A stretch of 64,000 nucleotides of DNA from JAZRWQ01 sp045541395 (GCA_045541395.1 JAZQIZ010000009.1:1-64000), one strand, 5' to 3'. Shown: positions 7,465-16,392, counted from the first letter of the stretch. Made by a program: numbers and translations. The notes: a model not told the origin generated them from the sequence alone.

Positions 7465-8127
7465 ATGGGCCAGAAAGTTAATCCCCACGGCTTAAGAGTG
7501 GGTATAATTAAAGACTGGGACTCCAAGTGGTATGCAAAAGATCACCTCTTTGGCGATCTGCTTGTTGAGGACAAGAAAATAAGAGACTTCATCAAGAAGA
7601 ATCACTATGAAGCAGGTATCGCATCCATAAAGATCGAGAGAGACCCTTCTGATATCAGAATCTTCATCCAGTGCGCTAAGCCCGGCCTTATCATCGGTAA
7701 GGGTGGCGTTGAAATTGAAAAGATCAAGGAAAACGTTAAGAAGCTCATTGGTAAAGATGTTAAGATCAACATTATCGAAATTAAGAACCCCGCACTCAGC
7801 GCTCAGCTGGTTGCTGAAAGCATTGCTGCTCAGTTGGAAAGAAGAGCTTCTTTCCGTCGCGCTATGAAGCAGGCTATCCAGAACACCATGCGCTCCGGTG
7901 CAAGAGGTATAAAGACAAGCGTTTCCGGCCGTCTCGGCGGTGCAGAAATTGCTCGTTCCGAACACTATCATGAAGGCACTATTCCCCTTCAGACCTTAAG
8001 AGCAGACATTGACTACGGTTTTGCTGAAGCACACACCACCTACGGCAGAATCGGCGTTAAGACCTGGATCTACAGAGGCGAAGTTCTGGAAGCAAGAAAG
8101 CCTTCTAAAGAAGGAGGACGCAACTGA
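7465..8127 (+). CDS. rpsC: 30S ribosomal protein S3
   Basis: S3, 220 residues, at the mRNA entry channel. Begins GQKVNPHGLRVGIIKDWDSKWYA; the KH domain has the GKGG motif (KPGLIIGKGG near residue 75). The basic C-terminal domain includes SGRLGGAEIARSE. The stop codon overlaps the rplP start by one base (TGATG). Confidence 0.98.
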   Translation: MGQKVNPHGLRVGIIKDWDSKWYAKDHLFGDLLVEDKKIRDFIKKNHYEAGIASIKIERDPSDIRIFIQCAKPGLIIGKGGVEIEKIKENVKKLIGKDVKINIIEIKNPALSAQLVAESIAAQLERRASFRRAMKQAIQNTMRSGARGIKTSVSGRLGGAEIARSEHYHEGTIPLQTLRADIDYGFAEAHTTYGRIGVKTWIYRGEVLEARKPSKEGGRN

Positions 8128-8543
8128 TGTTAATGCCGAAACAGGTTAAATACAGAAGAGTTCATCGCGGCAGAATGACCGGTAAAGCTCTCAGAGGCAA
8201 CAAAGTAGCTTACGGTGATTTCGGTCTTGTGTCCGAAGAACCCTGCTGGATCACAGCAAATCAGATCGAAGCTGCCCGTATTGCTATGACTCGTTTCACA
8301 AAACGTGGCGGTCAGGTTTGGATAAATCTTTTCCCTCATAAGCCTATTTCCCGTAAGCCTTTAGAAACCCGTATGGGTAAAGGTAAAGGCGCTCCCGAAT
8401 ATTGGGTAGCAGTAGTTAAGCCCGGTAAGGTAATGTTCGAAATCGCCGGTGTTTCCGAAGAAATGGCAAGGGAAGCATTCCGTCTTGCGTCTCACAAACT
8501 TCCCGTTAAGTGCAAGATGATCGCTAAGGAAGGTGATAAGTGA
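8127..8543 (+). CDS. rplP: 50S ribosomal protein L16
   Basis: L16, 138 residues, at the A site of the large subunit. Typical MLMPKQVKYRRVHRG start, ARIAMTRFTKRGG in the middle and GKGKGAPEYWVAVVKPG. Coupled by one-base overlaps to rpsC upstream and rpmC downstream. Confidence 0.98.
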   Translation: MLMPKQVKYRRVHRGRMTGKALRGNKVAYGDFGLVSEEPCWITANQIEAARIAMTRFTKRGGQVWINLFPHKPISRKPLETRMGKGKGAPEYWVAVVKPGKVMFEIAGVSEEMAREAFRLASHKLPVKCKMIAKEGDK

Positions 8544-8749
8544 TGAAAGCTAAAGACTTAAGAAAGAAATACAGAGATATGAGCGTTTCCGACCTTGAGA
8601 AGAAGGTAGCAGAGCTGAAGGAAGAGCTGTTCAACCTCCGCTTTCAGCACGCAACCAACCAGCTCGAAAATCCCCTGAGAATTCCTGCAACAAAGAAGGA
8701 AATCGCTTTGGTTATGACTATTCTTCGTGAAAAGGAGTTAGAGGCGTAA
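8543..8749 (+). CDS. rpmC: 50S ribosomal protein L29
   Basis: L29, 68 residues, two helices near the exit tunnel (KAKDLRKKYRDMS ... ELKEELFNLRFQHATNQLENP). I start it at the ATG at 8543, overlapping the rplP stop (TGATG). A GTG one codon upstream is less likely. Confidence 0.96.
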   Translation: MKAKDLRKKYRDMSVSDLEKKVAELKEELFNLRFQHATNQLENPLRIPATKKEIALVMTILREKELEA

Positions 8750-8775
8750 GCCCCTAACGGAAGGAGGACAATAAT

Positions 8776-9033
8776 ATGAGCGAAAGAAATCTTAGAAAAA
8801 CAAGAGTTGGTATAGTTGCCAGCGATAAGATGGATAAGACCATCGTTGTATCTATCGCAGACCACGTTAAGCACCCCCTTTATAACAAGATCATCAAGCG
8901 TACCATCAGACTGAAGGCACATGATGAAAATAACGAGTGCGGCGTAGGCGATAAAGTATTAGTTATGGAAACAAGACCTCTGTCCAAGGATAAGAGATGG
9001 CGTCTTGTAAGAATCATAGAGAAGGCTAAATAA
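8776..9033 (+). CDS. rpsQ: 30S ribosomal protein S17
   Basis: S17, 85 residues, an OB-fold primary 16S binder. Recognised by RNLRKTRVGIVASDKMDKTIVV and the VMETRPLSKDKRWRLV end. A strong AAGGAGG site precedes the start. Last gene of the classic S10 block. Confidence 0.98.
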   Translation: MSERNLRKTRVGIVASDKMDKTIVVSIADHVKHPLYNKIIKRTIRLKAHDENNECGVGDKVLVMETRPLSKDKRWRLVRIIEKAK

Positions 9034-9060
9034 GCCCTAATTCGGAAGGAGGAAACAACC

Positions 9061-9429
9061 GTGATTCAGCAGCAGACATTTTTAAAGGCAGCTGACAATA
9101 CCGGTGCTAAGGAGCTCATGTGCATTCGTGTGCTCGGCGGTTCCGGTAGAAAGTACGCTAACATCGGCGATGTTATCGTAGCAAGCGTTAAGAAAGCAGC
9201 TCCCGGCGGCATGGTTAAAAAAGGTGACGTTGTAAAGTGCGTTATCGTTCGTTCCGCTCAGGGTATAAGCCGTGCTGATGGCTCTCATATCAGATTTGAT
9301 GAAAACGCTGCAGTTATCATCAGAGAAGATAAGACCCCCAGAGGCACCCGTATATTTGGCCCGATAGCCAGAGAGCTCAGAGATAAGGAATACACTAAGA
9401 TCCTTTCTCTTGCTCCTGAAGTGCTGTAA
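9061..9429 (+). CDS. rplN: 50S ribosomal protein L14
   Basis: L14, 122 residues, GTG start after AAGGAGG. Typical IQQQTFLKAADNTGAKELMCIRV start, then VKKGDVVKCVIVR and FGPIARELRDKEYTKILSLAPEVL. First gene of the spc block; forms an inter-subunit bridge. Confidence 0.98.
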   Translation: MIQQQTFLKAADNTGAKELMCIRVLGGSGRKYANIGDVIVASVKKAAPGGMVKKGDVVKCVIVRSAQGISRADGSHIRFDENAAVIIREDKTPRGTRIFGPIARELRDKEYTKILSLAPEVL

Positions 9430-9445
9430 CGGGAGGTTAAAAGTT

Positions 9446-9763
9446 ATGAATAATTTACATGTTAAAACCGGCGATACCGTAGTAGTAATTTCCGGCAAGA
9501 ACAAAGGCAAAAAGGGTAAAGTACTCGTAACCTCTCCCAAGGAGAAGAAGGTTATCGTTGAAGGCGTAAACATCATTACAAAGCATGTTAAGCCCCGCTC
9601 CCAGATGCAGGGCGGCAGCATTGTAAAGACTGAAAGCGCTCTTTATGCCTGCAAGGTTCAGCTTTATTGCGATAAGTGCGATAAGGGCGTAAGAACCGCC
9701 GTTAAAGAAGAAAACGGCAAAAAAGTTCGCGTTTGCAAAAAATGCGGCAATGTAATTGATTAA
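9446..9763 (+). CDS. rplX: 50S ribosomal protein L24 (zinc-ribbon form)
   Basis: L24, 105 residues, an assembly initiator at the tunnel exit. The KOW motif is near the N-terminus (GDTVVVISGKNKGKKGKV). The C-terminus carries two CxxC pairs (CDKC, then CKKC) about 25 residues apart, a zinc-ribbon version. I place the start at the ATG at 9446 behind GGGAGG; an in-frame upstream codon at 9410 would overlap rplN and lacks a site. Confidence 0.97.
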   Translation: MNNLHVKTGDTVVVISGKNKGKKGKVLVTSPKEKKVIVEGVNIITKHVKPRSQMQGGSIVKTESALYACKVQLYCDKCDKGVRTAVKEENGKKVRVCKKCGNVID

Positions 9764-9777
9764 GGGGGATGCGAAAA

Positions 9778-10317
9778 ATGGCAAGACTTAAAGAAATGTA
9801 TTTAAACGAAGTAGCTCCCGCACTTAACAAAAAGTATCAGTATAAGAGTGTTATGCAGATACCTAAGCTCGACAAGATCGTTATCAATGTCGGCTGCGGT
9901 GAAGCTAAGGATAACTCTAAGGTTATCGATGCTGTAGCAGGCGATCTCGCTAAGATCACCGGCCAGAAGCCTATCGTTTGCAAGGCCAGAAAGTCCGTTG
10001 CAAACTTCAAGCTCAGAGAAGGCACCCCCATTGGTGTTAAGGTTACTCTCAGAGGCGAACGTATGTACGAATTCCTCGACAGACTGTTCAACCTCGCTCT
10101 GCCCCGTGTACGTGACTTCCGCGGTATCAATCCCGATGCGTTTGACGGCAGAGGTAACTATGCTCTGGGCCTCAAAGAACAGCTTATCTTCCCTGAAATT
10201 GAGTATGATAAGATCGACAAGGTTCGCGGTATGGATATTATTTTCGTTACTACCGCTAAGACAGACGAAGAAGCAAAAGAGCTGCTCAAGCTTATGGGCG
10301 CTCCCTTTGCTAACTAA
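9778..10317 (+). CDS. rplE: 50S ribosomal protein L5
   Basis: L5, 179 residues, the usual length, binding 5S rRNA and contacting S13 and P-site tRNA. Features are ARLKEMYLNEVAPALNKKYQY, KPIVCKARKSVANFKLREG and DFRGINPDAFDGRGNYALG. The start is the ATG at 9778; one three codons upstream sits on the AAGGGGG site itself. Confidence 0.97.
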   Translation: MARLKEMYLNEVAPALNKKYQYKSVMQIPKLDKIVINVGCGEAKDNSKVIDAVAGDLAKITGQKPIVCKARKSVANFKLREGTPIGVKVTLRGERMYEFLDRLFNLALPRVRDFRGINPDAFDGRGNYALGLKEQLIFPEIEYDKIDKVRGMDIIFVTTAKTDEEAKELLKLMGAPFAN

Positions 10318-10334
10318 TTGAGGGGGATATAAGA

Positions 10335-10520
10335 ATGGCAAAGAAAGCATTAGTGCTTCAGCAGAAGCAGGAAGCAAAGTTTTCCACAAGAGCATATAAC
10401 AGATGCAAGATCTGCGGCCGTCCTCACGGTTATTTAAGAAAGTATGGCATTTGCCGTATTTGCTTCCGCGAACTTGCATACAAAGGTCAGATCCCCGGCG
10501 TTAAGAAAGCCAGCTGGTAA
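10335..10520 (+). CDS. rpsN: 30S ribosomal protein S14, zinc-binding type
   Basis: Short S14 of 61 residues with four cysteines in two pairs (CKIC and CRIC), the zinc-containing form. Late-assembling head protein. The C-terminal GQIPGVKKASW is characteristic. The start has AGGGGG upstream. Confidence 0.98.
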   Translation: MAKKALVLQQKQEAKFSTRAYNRCKICGRPHGYLRKYGICRICFRELAYKGQIPGVKKASW

Positions 10521-10549
10521 TTGCAGTTAAGTGAAGGAGGAAAATATCT

Positions 10550-10948
10550 ATGCAGATTACAGATCCTATTGCTGATATGCTTACACGTATCAGAAATGCT
10601 AATAGTGCAAAGCACGATTCTGTTGATATCCCGGCTTCCAACATGAAGAAGGCAATTGCCGAAATTCTTGTTGAAGAAGGCTATATCAAAAGTTTTGAAG
10701 TAGAAGAAGACGGCAAGCAGGGCGTTATCCACGTTCAGCTTAAGTACGGCCCCGGCAAGACCAGAATTATTCAGGGTCTTCGCAGAGTGTCTAAGCCCGG
10801 TCTTCGCGTATATGCAAGCCGTGAGGATATGCCTAAGGTACTCAAGGGCTTGGGTGTAGCAATCATCTCAACATCTAAGGGTGTTATGACAGATAAAGAA
10901 GCCAGAAAGGCTAATGTTGGCGGCGAAGTGCTCGCCTTCGTATGGTAA
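10550..10948 (+). CDS. rpsH: 30S ribosomal protein S8
   Basis: S8, 132 residues, a central-domain 16S binder and, in E. coli, the spc-operon regulator. ITDPIADMLTRIRNAN start; C-terminal STSKGVMTDKEARKANVGGEVLAFVW is canonical. Confidence 0.98.
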   Translation: MQITDPIADMLTRIRNANSAKHDSVDIPASNMKKAIAEILVEEGYIKSFEVEEDGKQGVIHVQLKYGPGKTRIIQGLRRVSKPGLRVYASREDMPKVLKGLGVAIISTSKGVMTDKEARKANVGGEVLAFVW

Positions 10949-10965
10949 AAAATTGGAGGTAAACT

Positions 10966-11514
10966 ATGTCGAGAATTGGCAGAAAACCCATAGTTATTCC
11001 CGCCGGCGTAACCTTCGAGGTTAAGGAAGGCAATAAGCTTTTCGCTAAAGGACCTCAGGGTGCATTGGAGATGACAGCTCATCCCGATATGAAGATCAGC
11101 GTTGACGGTAATATCATCACAGTAGAAAGACCTTCGGAAGATAAGATGCATAAGTCTCTCCACGGTCTTACCAGAACACTGGTTAGCAACATGGTAGAAG
11201 GCGTTTCTACCGGCTTTAAGAAAGAGCTTGAAATCAACGGCGTTGGTTACAGAGCACAGAAACAGGGTAAGGACCTTGTAATGAACCTCGGTTATTCTCA
11301 TCAGGTTATCTTCTCTGAAAACGAAGATATCCAGATTGAAGTTCCCGATCCCAACAAAGTAATAATCAAGGGTGCAGACAAGCAGAAGGTTGGCCAGTTT
11401 GCAGCCGAAGTTAGAGAAAAGAGACCCCCCGAGCCTTATAAGGGCAAGGGCATCAAGTACGTTGACGAGCGCATTATCCGTAAAGAGGGTAAGGCCGGCA
11501 AGGGTTCTAAATAA
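10966..11514 (+). CDS. rplF: 50S ribosomal protein L6
   Basis: L6, 182 residues, two homologous domains near the sarcin-ricin loop where elongation factors bind. Recognised by SRIGRKPIVIPAGV, GPQGALEM and the end KRPPEPYKGKGIKYVDE. Tight spacing to its neighbours. Confidence 0.98.
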   Translation: MSRIGRKPIVIPAGVTFEVKEGNKLFAKGPQGALEMTAHPDMKISVDGNIITVERPSEDKMHKSLHGLTRTLVSNMVEGVSTGFKKELEINGVGYRAQKQGKDLVMNLGYSHQVIFSENEDIQIEVPDPNKVIIKGADKQKVGQFAAEVREKRPPEPYKGKGIKYVDERIIRKEGKAGKGSK

Positions 11515-11532
11515 TGAGAGGAGTGAATTATT

Positions 11533-11892
11533 GTGGTTAGTAAAGCTGATAGCAACAAGGCGCGTCTTAAGAGACATGCAAGAGTTCGTGCGAAGATCTC
11601 CGGCACTGCAGAGTTTCCGCGTTTAAATGTATACAGATCTAATGCCAATATATACGCTCAGATCATTGATGATGTTCAGGGTGTAACACTTGTAGCAGCT
11701 TCTACGCTGGACAAGGAATTTGAAGGTATTGGTTCTAATAAAGAGGCCGCTAAAAAGGTTGGCCAGATGATCGCAGCTAAGGCTCTTGAAAAGGGTATCA
11801 AGGAAGTTGTATTCGACAGAGGCGGCTACCTTTACCACGGCAGAGTAAAAGAATTAGCTGAAGGTGCCCGTGAGGGCGGACTTTCGTTCTAA
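11533..11892 (+). CDS. rplR: 50S ribosomal protein L18
   Basis: L18, 119 residues, a 5S rRNA binder. GTG start after AGGAG. The RHARVRAKISGTAEFPRLNVYRS core and VVFDRGGYLYHGRVKELAEGAREGGLSF end are typical. Confidence 0.97.
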   Translation: MVSKADSNKARLKRHARVRAKISGTAEFPRLNVYRSNANIYAQIIDDVQGVTLVAASTLDKEFEGIGSNKEAAKKVGQMIAAKALEKGIKEVVFDRGGYLYHGRVKELAEGAREGGLSF

Positions 11893-11907
11893 GAAGGAGG
11901 AGAAACA

Positions 11908-12411
11908 ATGATTGAAAAAATTGATGCAACAAAGCTCGACCTTCAGGAACGAGTAGTTACTTTAAACCGCGTTTCCAAGACTGTTAAGGGTGGTAGAATA
12001 ATGAAATTCTCCGCACTTGTAGTTGTTGGTAACGGCGACGGTATCGTAGGCGTTGGTATCGGTAAGTCTTCTGAAGTTCCCGATGCTATCCGCAAGGGTA
12101 TTGAAGACGCTAAGAAGAACCTGGTACATGTAGCTCGCAAGGGTACTTCCATTCCCCACGAAGCTATGGGTAAGTTCGGTGCTTCCATGGTAGTTCTTAA
12201 GCCCGCTGCAAAAGGTACCGGCGTTATCGCAGGCGGCGCAGTTCGTGCCGTAATCGAGCTTGCTGGTATCGCAGATATCAGAACTAAGGCTCTTCGCTCC
12301 AGAAACCCCATCAACCTCGTAACTGCTACTCTGAATGGCCTTGCCGGTCTTCGTAATGCAGAAGAAGTTGCTGCTATGCGTGGTCTGGACGTAGAAAAAG
12401 TTGTTAAGTAA
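11908..12411 (+). CDS. rpsE: 30S ribosomal protein S5
   Basis: S5, 167 residues, important for decoding fidelity. N-terminal dsRNA-binding-like domain (VVTLNRVSKTVKGGRIMKFSALVV), then VGIGKSSEVPDAIRKGIEDAK and the C-terminal domain with RAVIELAGIADI. A good AAGGAGG precedes the ATG. Confidence 0.98.
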   Translation: MIEKIDATKLDLQERVVTLNRVSKTVKGGRIMKFSALVVVGNGDGIVGVGIGKSSEVPDAIRKGIEDAKKNLVHVARKGTSIPHEAMGKFGASMVVLKPAAKGTGVIAGGAVRAVIELAGIADIRTKALRSRNPINLVTATLNGLAGLRNAEEVAAMRGLDVEKVVK

Positions 12412-12425
12412 GAGAGGTATTTATT

Positions 12426-12605
12426 ATGGCACTTAAAATAACACTTAAGAAATCCGTTATCGGCTATAAGAAGAACCAGATAGATACCGCTAAAACATTC
12501 GGTCTGAAAAGACCCGGCGATGTATCCGTTCAGCCGGAAAATCCCGCAACACTCGGCAAGATCAAGGTTATTTCCCATCTTGTAAGTGTTGAAAAAGTAG
12601 ACTAA
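12426..12605 (+). CDS. rpmD: 50S ribosomal protein L30
   Basis: Small gene of 59 residues between rpsE and rplO, the canonical rpmD place. The product starts ALKITLKKSVIGYKKNQ and ends LVSVEKVD, a typical bacterial L30 with its beta-alpha-beta-alpha-beta outline. AGAGG lies upstream of the ATG. Fully intact. Confidence 0.96.
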   Translation: MALKITLKKSVIGYKKNQIDTAKTFGLKRPGDVSVQPENPATLGKIKVISHLVSVEKVD

Positions 12606-12618
12606 GGGGGGCTTCACA

Positions 12619-13059
12619 ATGAAATTGTTTGAGCTTAAACCCGCTCCCGGTTCCAAGACTGCCGAATACAGAAAGGGCAGAGGTATTGGCTCCGGTAATG
12701 GTAAAACAGCAGGCAAGGGCCATAAGGGCCAGAATGCTCGCTCCGGCGGCGGTGTACGCCCCGGTTTTGAAGGCGGCCAGATGCCCCTTCAGAGAAGACT
12801 TCCTAAGAGAGGCTTCAATAATATATTCGCTCTCGAATACACTACCATCAATGTAGAGAGACTCAATGCTTTTGAGGACGGCGCTGTTGTAACAGCTGAT
12901 GAACTCATTGCTGCAGGCATTATCAATAAAGAACGCGACGGTATTAAAATTCTCGGCAGAGGCGAACTTAACAAGAAGTTAACTGTTTGCGCTGCAAAAT
13001 TCACCGCTTCCGCAAAGGAAAAAATTGAGGCTGCCGGTGGCAAAGCAGAGGTGGTATAA
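12619..13059 (+). CDS. rplO: 50S ribosomal protein L15
   Basis: L15, 146 residues, a late assembly protein. The basic glycine-rich N-terminal half (GRGIGSGNGKTAGKGHKGQNARSG type) and the PLQRRLPKRGF segment are characteristic. The secY start follows its stop codon without any gap. Confidence 0.98.
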   Translation: MKLFELKPAPGSKTAEYRKGRGIGSGNGKTAGKGHKGQNARSGGGVRPGFEGGQMPLQRRLPKRGFNNIFALEYTTINVERLNAFEDGAVVTADELIAAGIINKERDGIKILGRGELNKKLTVCAAKFTASAKEKIEAAGGKAEVV

Positions 13060-14325
13060 ATGTTTAACACATTAAGAGCGGTAGCTAAAAATGCCGACCT
13101 TAAGAAAAAGATTTTATTCACTATAATGGTTCTGCTTATATACAGAATCGGTGCAGTTATCCCTGTACCTTTTATCGATACTGCTTCACTTGGAACATTG
13201 TTCTCCGCAGAAGTAACTCAGGGCCTTACAGGTATGTTAAATATCCTGTCCGGTGGTGCGCTTGCTCAGGCAGCAATCTTCTCCTTAGCTATTTCTCCTT
13301 ATATCAATGCTTCCATTATCATGCAGCTGCTCACCTTCGCTATTCCTGCTTTAGAACGTATTTCTAAAGAAGAAGGTGGTCAGAAGAAGATCCAGCAGAT
13401 CACAAGATATGTTGCAGTTGCCCTTTCCGTTATTATGGCATATGGCTACTACACCATTCTTAATTCCCAGTCCCTCGTTACTAACCCTTCTTTTATTAAG
13501 GGTATCGTAATAGTAAGTGCTTTTGTAGCCGGTGCTATGATCGTAATGTGGATGGCTGAGAAGATCAACGATAAAGGTATTGGCAACGGCGTATCCATGA
13601 TCATCTTAACCGGTATCCTTTCTCAGGGCACTGCGGTTGTAAACTGGATCGTTAATGCTTTTGCTACCGCTAAGTATTGGCATGTTATCGTTGTAGGCAT
13701 AATCGCTGTTCTTATGATTGCGGCTATCGTATTCGTTAATCAGGCAGAAAGACGTATTCCCATTCAGTATGCTAAGCGTGTTGTTGGCAGAAAAATGTAT
13801 GGCGGAAACACAACCCACCTTCCTATGAAGGTCATGATGACCGGCGTTATGCCTATCATCTTCGCTTCCTCCTTCTGCATGCTGCCTTCCACCATCGCAG
13901 CATTCACTAAGCCCAGCAGTAGCTTCGCAGTTTGGGTATCCAAGTATTTCTCTGCTGATACAATCGCTTATGCAATTGTATTCTTCCTGTTGATTATCTT
14001 CTTCAACTATTTCTATGTTTCTATGACATATAATCCTGTTGAAATTGCTAATAATCTTCAGAAGCAGGGCGGTTCCGTTCCCGGTATCAGACCCGGCGAG
14101 CCTACCGCAAATTACATCCAGAAGGCACTTAACAAGATCACTCTGTTTGGCGCTTTCTTCCTGGGCCTTGTTGCTTTGCTTCCTATGTTATTCTCCGCGA
14201 TTTTCAATCTCGGTTTCTCTGTAGGCGGCAACTCTATGCTCATCGTTGTAAGCATCATTCTTGAAATCGCTGCAACAATCGAATCCCAGATCATGATGAG
14301 ACATTATAAAGGCTTCCTTGACTAA
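13060..14325 (+). CDS. secY: Preprotein translocase channel SecY
   Basis: SecY, 421 residues, the pore of the Sec translocon. About ten transmembrane segments. N-terminal RIGAVIPVPFID; TM2 plug region with GMLNILSGGALAQAAIFSLAISPYINASII (split here only for length); cytoplasmic loop with QAERRIPIQYAKRV; loop with the conserved arginine in GIRPGEPT. It begins immediately after rplO, so it is co-translated with the ribosomal genes as in other Firmicutes. Confidence 0.98.
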   Translation: MFNTLRAVAKNADLKKKILFTIMVLLIYRIGAVIPVPFIDTASLGTLFSAEVTQGLTGMLNILSGGALAQAAIFSLAISPYINASIIMQLLTFAIPALERISKEEGGQKKIQQITRYVAVALSVIMAYGYYTILNSQSLVTNPSFIKGIVIVSAFVAGAMIVMWMAEKINDKGIGNGVSMIILTGILSQGTAVVNWIVNAFATAKYWHVIVVGIIAVLMIAAIVFVNQAERRIPIQYAKRVVGRKMYGGNTTHLPMKVMMTGVMPIIFASSFCMLPSTIAAFTKPSSSFAVWVSKYFSADTIAYAIVFFLLIIFFNYFYVSMTYNPVEIANNLQKQGGSVPGIRPGEPTANYIQKALNKITLFGAFFLGLVALLPMLFSAIFNLGFSVGGNSMLIVVSIILEIAATIESQIMMRHYKGFLD

Positions 14326-14338
14326 GAGGTAATTTTAA

Positions 14339-14971
14339 ATGAAACTTATATTATTAGGCCCTCCGGGGACAGGTAAGGGCACTCAGGCTGCAATTATCAG
14401 CAAGAAGTATAATATCCCTTCCATCAGTACAGGTGATATTATTCGCGCTAATATTGCAAACAAAACTCCCATCGGATTACAGGTCGAGTCTATTATTAAG
14501 GCAGGCGAACTGGTTTCTGATGAGATCGTTATTAAAATGATCGAGGATAGAGTTAAAGAGGCTGACTGTGAAAACGGTTTCATCCTTGACGGCTTTCCCC
14601 GTACAGTTGCTCAGGCAGAAGCTGCCGAGAAAATGGGCATTAATGTAGATAAGGTTTTGGATATTACTCTTCCCTTTGACGTTATTGTTGAAAGGGTGTC
14701 CGGCAGACGTGTCTGCCCTAAATGCGGTGCCTCATACCATATCACCGCCGCTCCCTGTAAGGACGGGGTTCACTGCGATAAGTGCGGTGAGGAAGTAATT
14801 CAGCGCCACGACGACGAGCCGGACGTTGCTCGCAACAGACTCGCCGTTTATGAGGAAAAGACAGCACCCCTTACTCAGTATTATGAGTCTAAGGGCCTGC
14901 TCCATAGAGTAAGCAGCGAGAAACCTATCAATGAGGTTTCCGAAGAAATCTTTAGGATATTAGAGGGTTAA
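14339..14971 (+). CDS. adk: Adenylate kinase, zinc-containing
   Basis: Adenylate kinase, 210 residues, interconverts ATP+AMP and 2 ADP in the cytosol. P-loop GPPGTGKGTQ at residues 7-16, AMP-binding STGDIIR, DGFPRT motif near 83. The lid has two CxxC pairs (CPKC and CDKC, about residues 126-150), the zinc-binding form of Gram-positive adenylate kinases. The next gene starts two bases after its stop. Confidence 0.98.
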   Translation: MKLILLGPPGTGKGTQAAIISKKYNIPSISTGDIIRANIANKTPIGLQVESIIKAGELVSDEIVIKMIEDRVKEADCENGFILDGFPRTVAQAEAAEKMGINVDKVLDITLPFDVIVERVSGRRVCPKCGASYHITAAPCKDGVHCDKCGEEVIQRHDDEPDVARNRLAVYEEKTAPLTQYYESKGLLHRVSSEKPINEVSEEIFRILEG

Positions 14972-14972
14972 A

Positions 14973-15731
14973 ATGATAATCCTTAAGTCTCCTCGAGAAA
15001 TCGAGCTTATGAAAAAAGCAGGCGCCATTGCGGCGAGTGCATTAAAGTTAGCCGGAAAGATGATAGCTCCCGGCGTTAACACAATGGAAATTGACAAGGC
15101 TGTTAAAAAGTACATTGAAAGCCGGGGAGCGAAACCATCTTTTCTGAATTACAACGGCTTTCCAGCTTCCTGTTGTATTTCGGTAAACCAAGTTAGCATT
15201 CACGGTATCCCTTCCAAAAGTATGATTCTTAAAGATGGAGATATCGTAAGTGTAGACGTAGGCGCACACTATAAAGGGTATCATGGCGATTGTGCCAATA
15301 CCTTTGCCTGCGGTAATATTTCCGAAGAAGCAAAAATGCTTATTGAAACTACGAAACAGTCCTTTTGGGAGGGTATGAACTTCGCAAAAGACGGCTATAG
15401 AATAGGTGATATAGGCAGTGCTATTGAAGAATATTGCAGGCTTCGCGGCTATGGTGTAGTTTACGAATTTACCGGTCACGGCATCGGAGCTAAACTCCAT
15501 GAGGATCCATCGGTTCCTAACCTGGGCCCTAAAGGCCATGGACCGCGCCTCAGAAAAGGAATGACTATCGCCGTTGAACCTATGATCAATGAAGGTTGCG
15601 ATGAAGTGAACATCCTGAAAGACGGATGGACCACAGTTACTGCCGACGGTAAACTGGCTGCTCATTATGAAAATACAATTCTTATAACAGACGGTGAGCC
15701 TATAATACTCACTGTTGCAGATGAGGACTGA
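14973..15731 (+). CDS. map: Type I methionine aminopeptidase
   Basis: Removes the initiator methionine from nascent proteins; 252 residues. The metal ligands of the pita-bread fold are all visible: the two aspartates in SVDVGAHYKGYHGD, the histidine in GHGIG, the glutamate in AVEPMIN and the glutamate in HYENTI. No N-terminal zinc extension. Position between adk and infA is the usual one in Firmicutes. Confidence 0.97.
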   Translation: MIILKSPREIELMKKAGAIAASALKLAGKMIAPGVNTMEIDKAVKKYIESRGAKPSFLNYNGFPASCCISVNQVSIHGIPSKSMILKDGDIVSVDVGAHYKGYHGDCANTFACGNISEEAKMLIETTKQSFWEGMNFAKDGYRIGDIGSAIEEYCRLRGYGVVYEFTGHGIGAKLHEDPSVPNLGPKGHGPRLRKGMTIAVEPMINEGCDEVNILKDGWTTVTADGKLAAHYENTILITDGEPIILTVADED

Positions 15732-15733
15732 AA

Positions 15734-16006
15734 ATGATCGAGTATGGCTGTATTGTAATGGCAAAAAGTGGGCACGATAAAGGTAGCTGCTTTGTTGTAG
15801 TAGGGCAGGAGTCGGAACAATACGTATATATTGCCAACGGAAAACAAAGGCCGTTGGAAAATCCTAAGCTCAAAAATGTAAAACATATTGAAGTAATTCA
15901 AAATGCGCAGAAGTTTAAAGCTCAGGGAGATCCGACAAATAAACAAATAAGGCGGTTTTTGTCCGCCTATAACCAACCTCTGATGGGAGGATTAATAAAT
16001 GGCTAA
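15734..16006 (+). CDS. KOW-domain RNA-binding protein (L14e-like)
   Basis: A 90-residue protein with a KOW/SH3-like N-terminal part (GCIVMAKSGHDKGSCFVVVG) and a basic C-terminal tail. This family lies between map and infA in many Clostridia and resembles archaeal/eukaryal L14e. A ribosome-associated RNA-binding role is inferred from place and fold; the exact function is not established. Its end overlaps the infA start by eight bases. Confidence 0.85.
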   Translation: MIEYGCIVMAKSGHDKGSCFVVVGQESEQYVYIANGKQRPLENPKLKNVKHIEVIQNAQKFKAQGDPTNKQIRRFLSAYNQPLMGGLING

Positions 16007-16217
16007 AGAAGATATAATCGAGTTTGACGGTACAGTATTAGAAGCACTGCCAAACGCAATGTTTTCGGTGGAGCTTTCCAATGGTCACAAGATTCTTGCT
16101 CATATATCCGGAAAACTGAGAATGAATTATATCAAGATACTTCCGGGAGACAAGGTGACTGTGGAAATATCCACGTATGACCTTTCCAAAGGGCGCATAA
16201 TCTGGCGCTCTAAGTAA
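15999..16217 (+). CDS. infA: Translation initiation factor IF-1
   Basis: IF-1, 72 residues, an OB-fold protein that blocks the A site during initiation. Canonical AKEDIIEFDGTVLEALPNAMF start and LSKGRIIWRSK end. The ribosome-binding site GGGAGG lies within the end of the KOW gene. Confidence 0.98.
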   Translation: MAKEDIIEFDGTVLEALPNAMFSVELSNGHKILAHISGKLRMNYIKILPGDKVTVEISTYDLSKGRIIWRSK

Positions 16218-16245
16218 AACGGAGTTTTTATTAGGAGGAATTATT

Positions 16246-16359
16246 ATGAAGGTAAGACCTTCCGTAAAACCAATTTGCGAAAAGTGCAAAATTATTAAGA
16301 GAAAAGGCAAAGTAATGGTAATCTGCGAAAACCCCAAGCATAAGCAGAAACAGGGTTAA
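16246..16359 (+). CDS. rpmJ: 50S ribosomal protein L36 (zinc form)
   Basis: Small gene of 37 residues: MKVRPSVKPICEKCK start, basic IIKRKGKVMV middle, CENPKHKQKQG end. The three cysteines and a histidine give the C-x2-C-x12-C-x4-H zinc site of C+ L36. A TTAGGAGG site lies upstream. Its place between infA and rpsM is canonical. Confidence 0.97.
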   Translation: MKVRPSVKPICEKCKIIKRKGKVMVICENPKHKQKQG

Positions 16360-16392
16360 GTTTTGCCGTAAAAATGGAGGTGCAAGAAAACT

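Noticed and set aside
11943..12716. A 257-codon open frame on the minus strand across rpsE-rpmD-rplO
   Set aside because: It is the antisense shadow of clearly real ribosomal genes, has low-complexity composition and no ribosome-binding site. The same applies to other long minus-strand frames at 4365-5039, 9802-10479 and 10771-11577.
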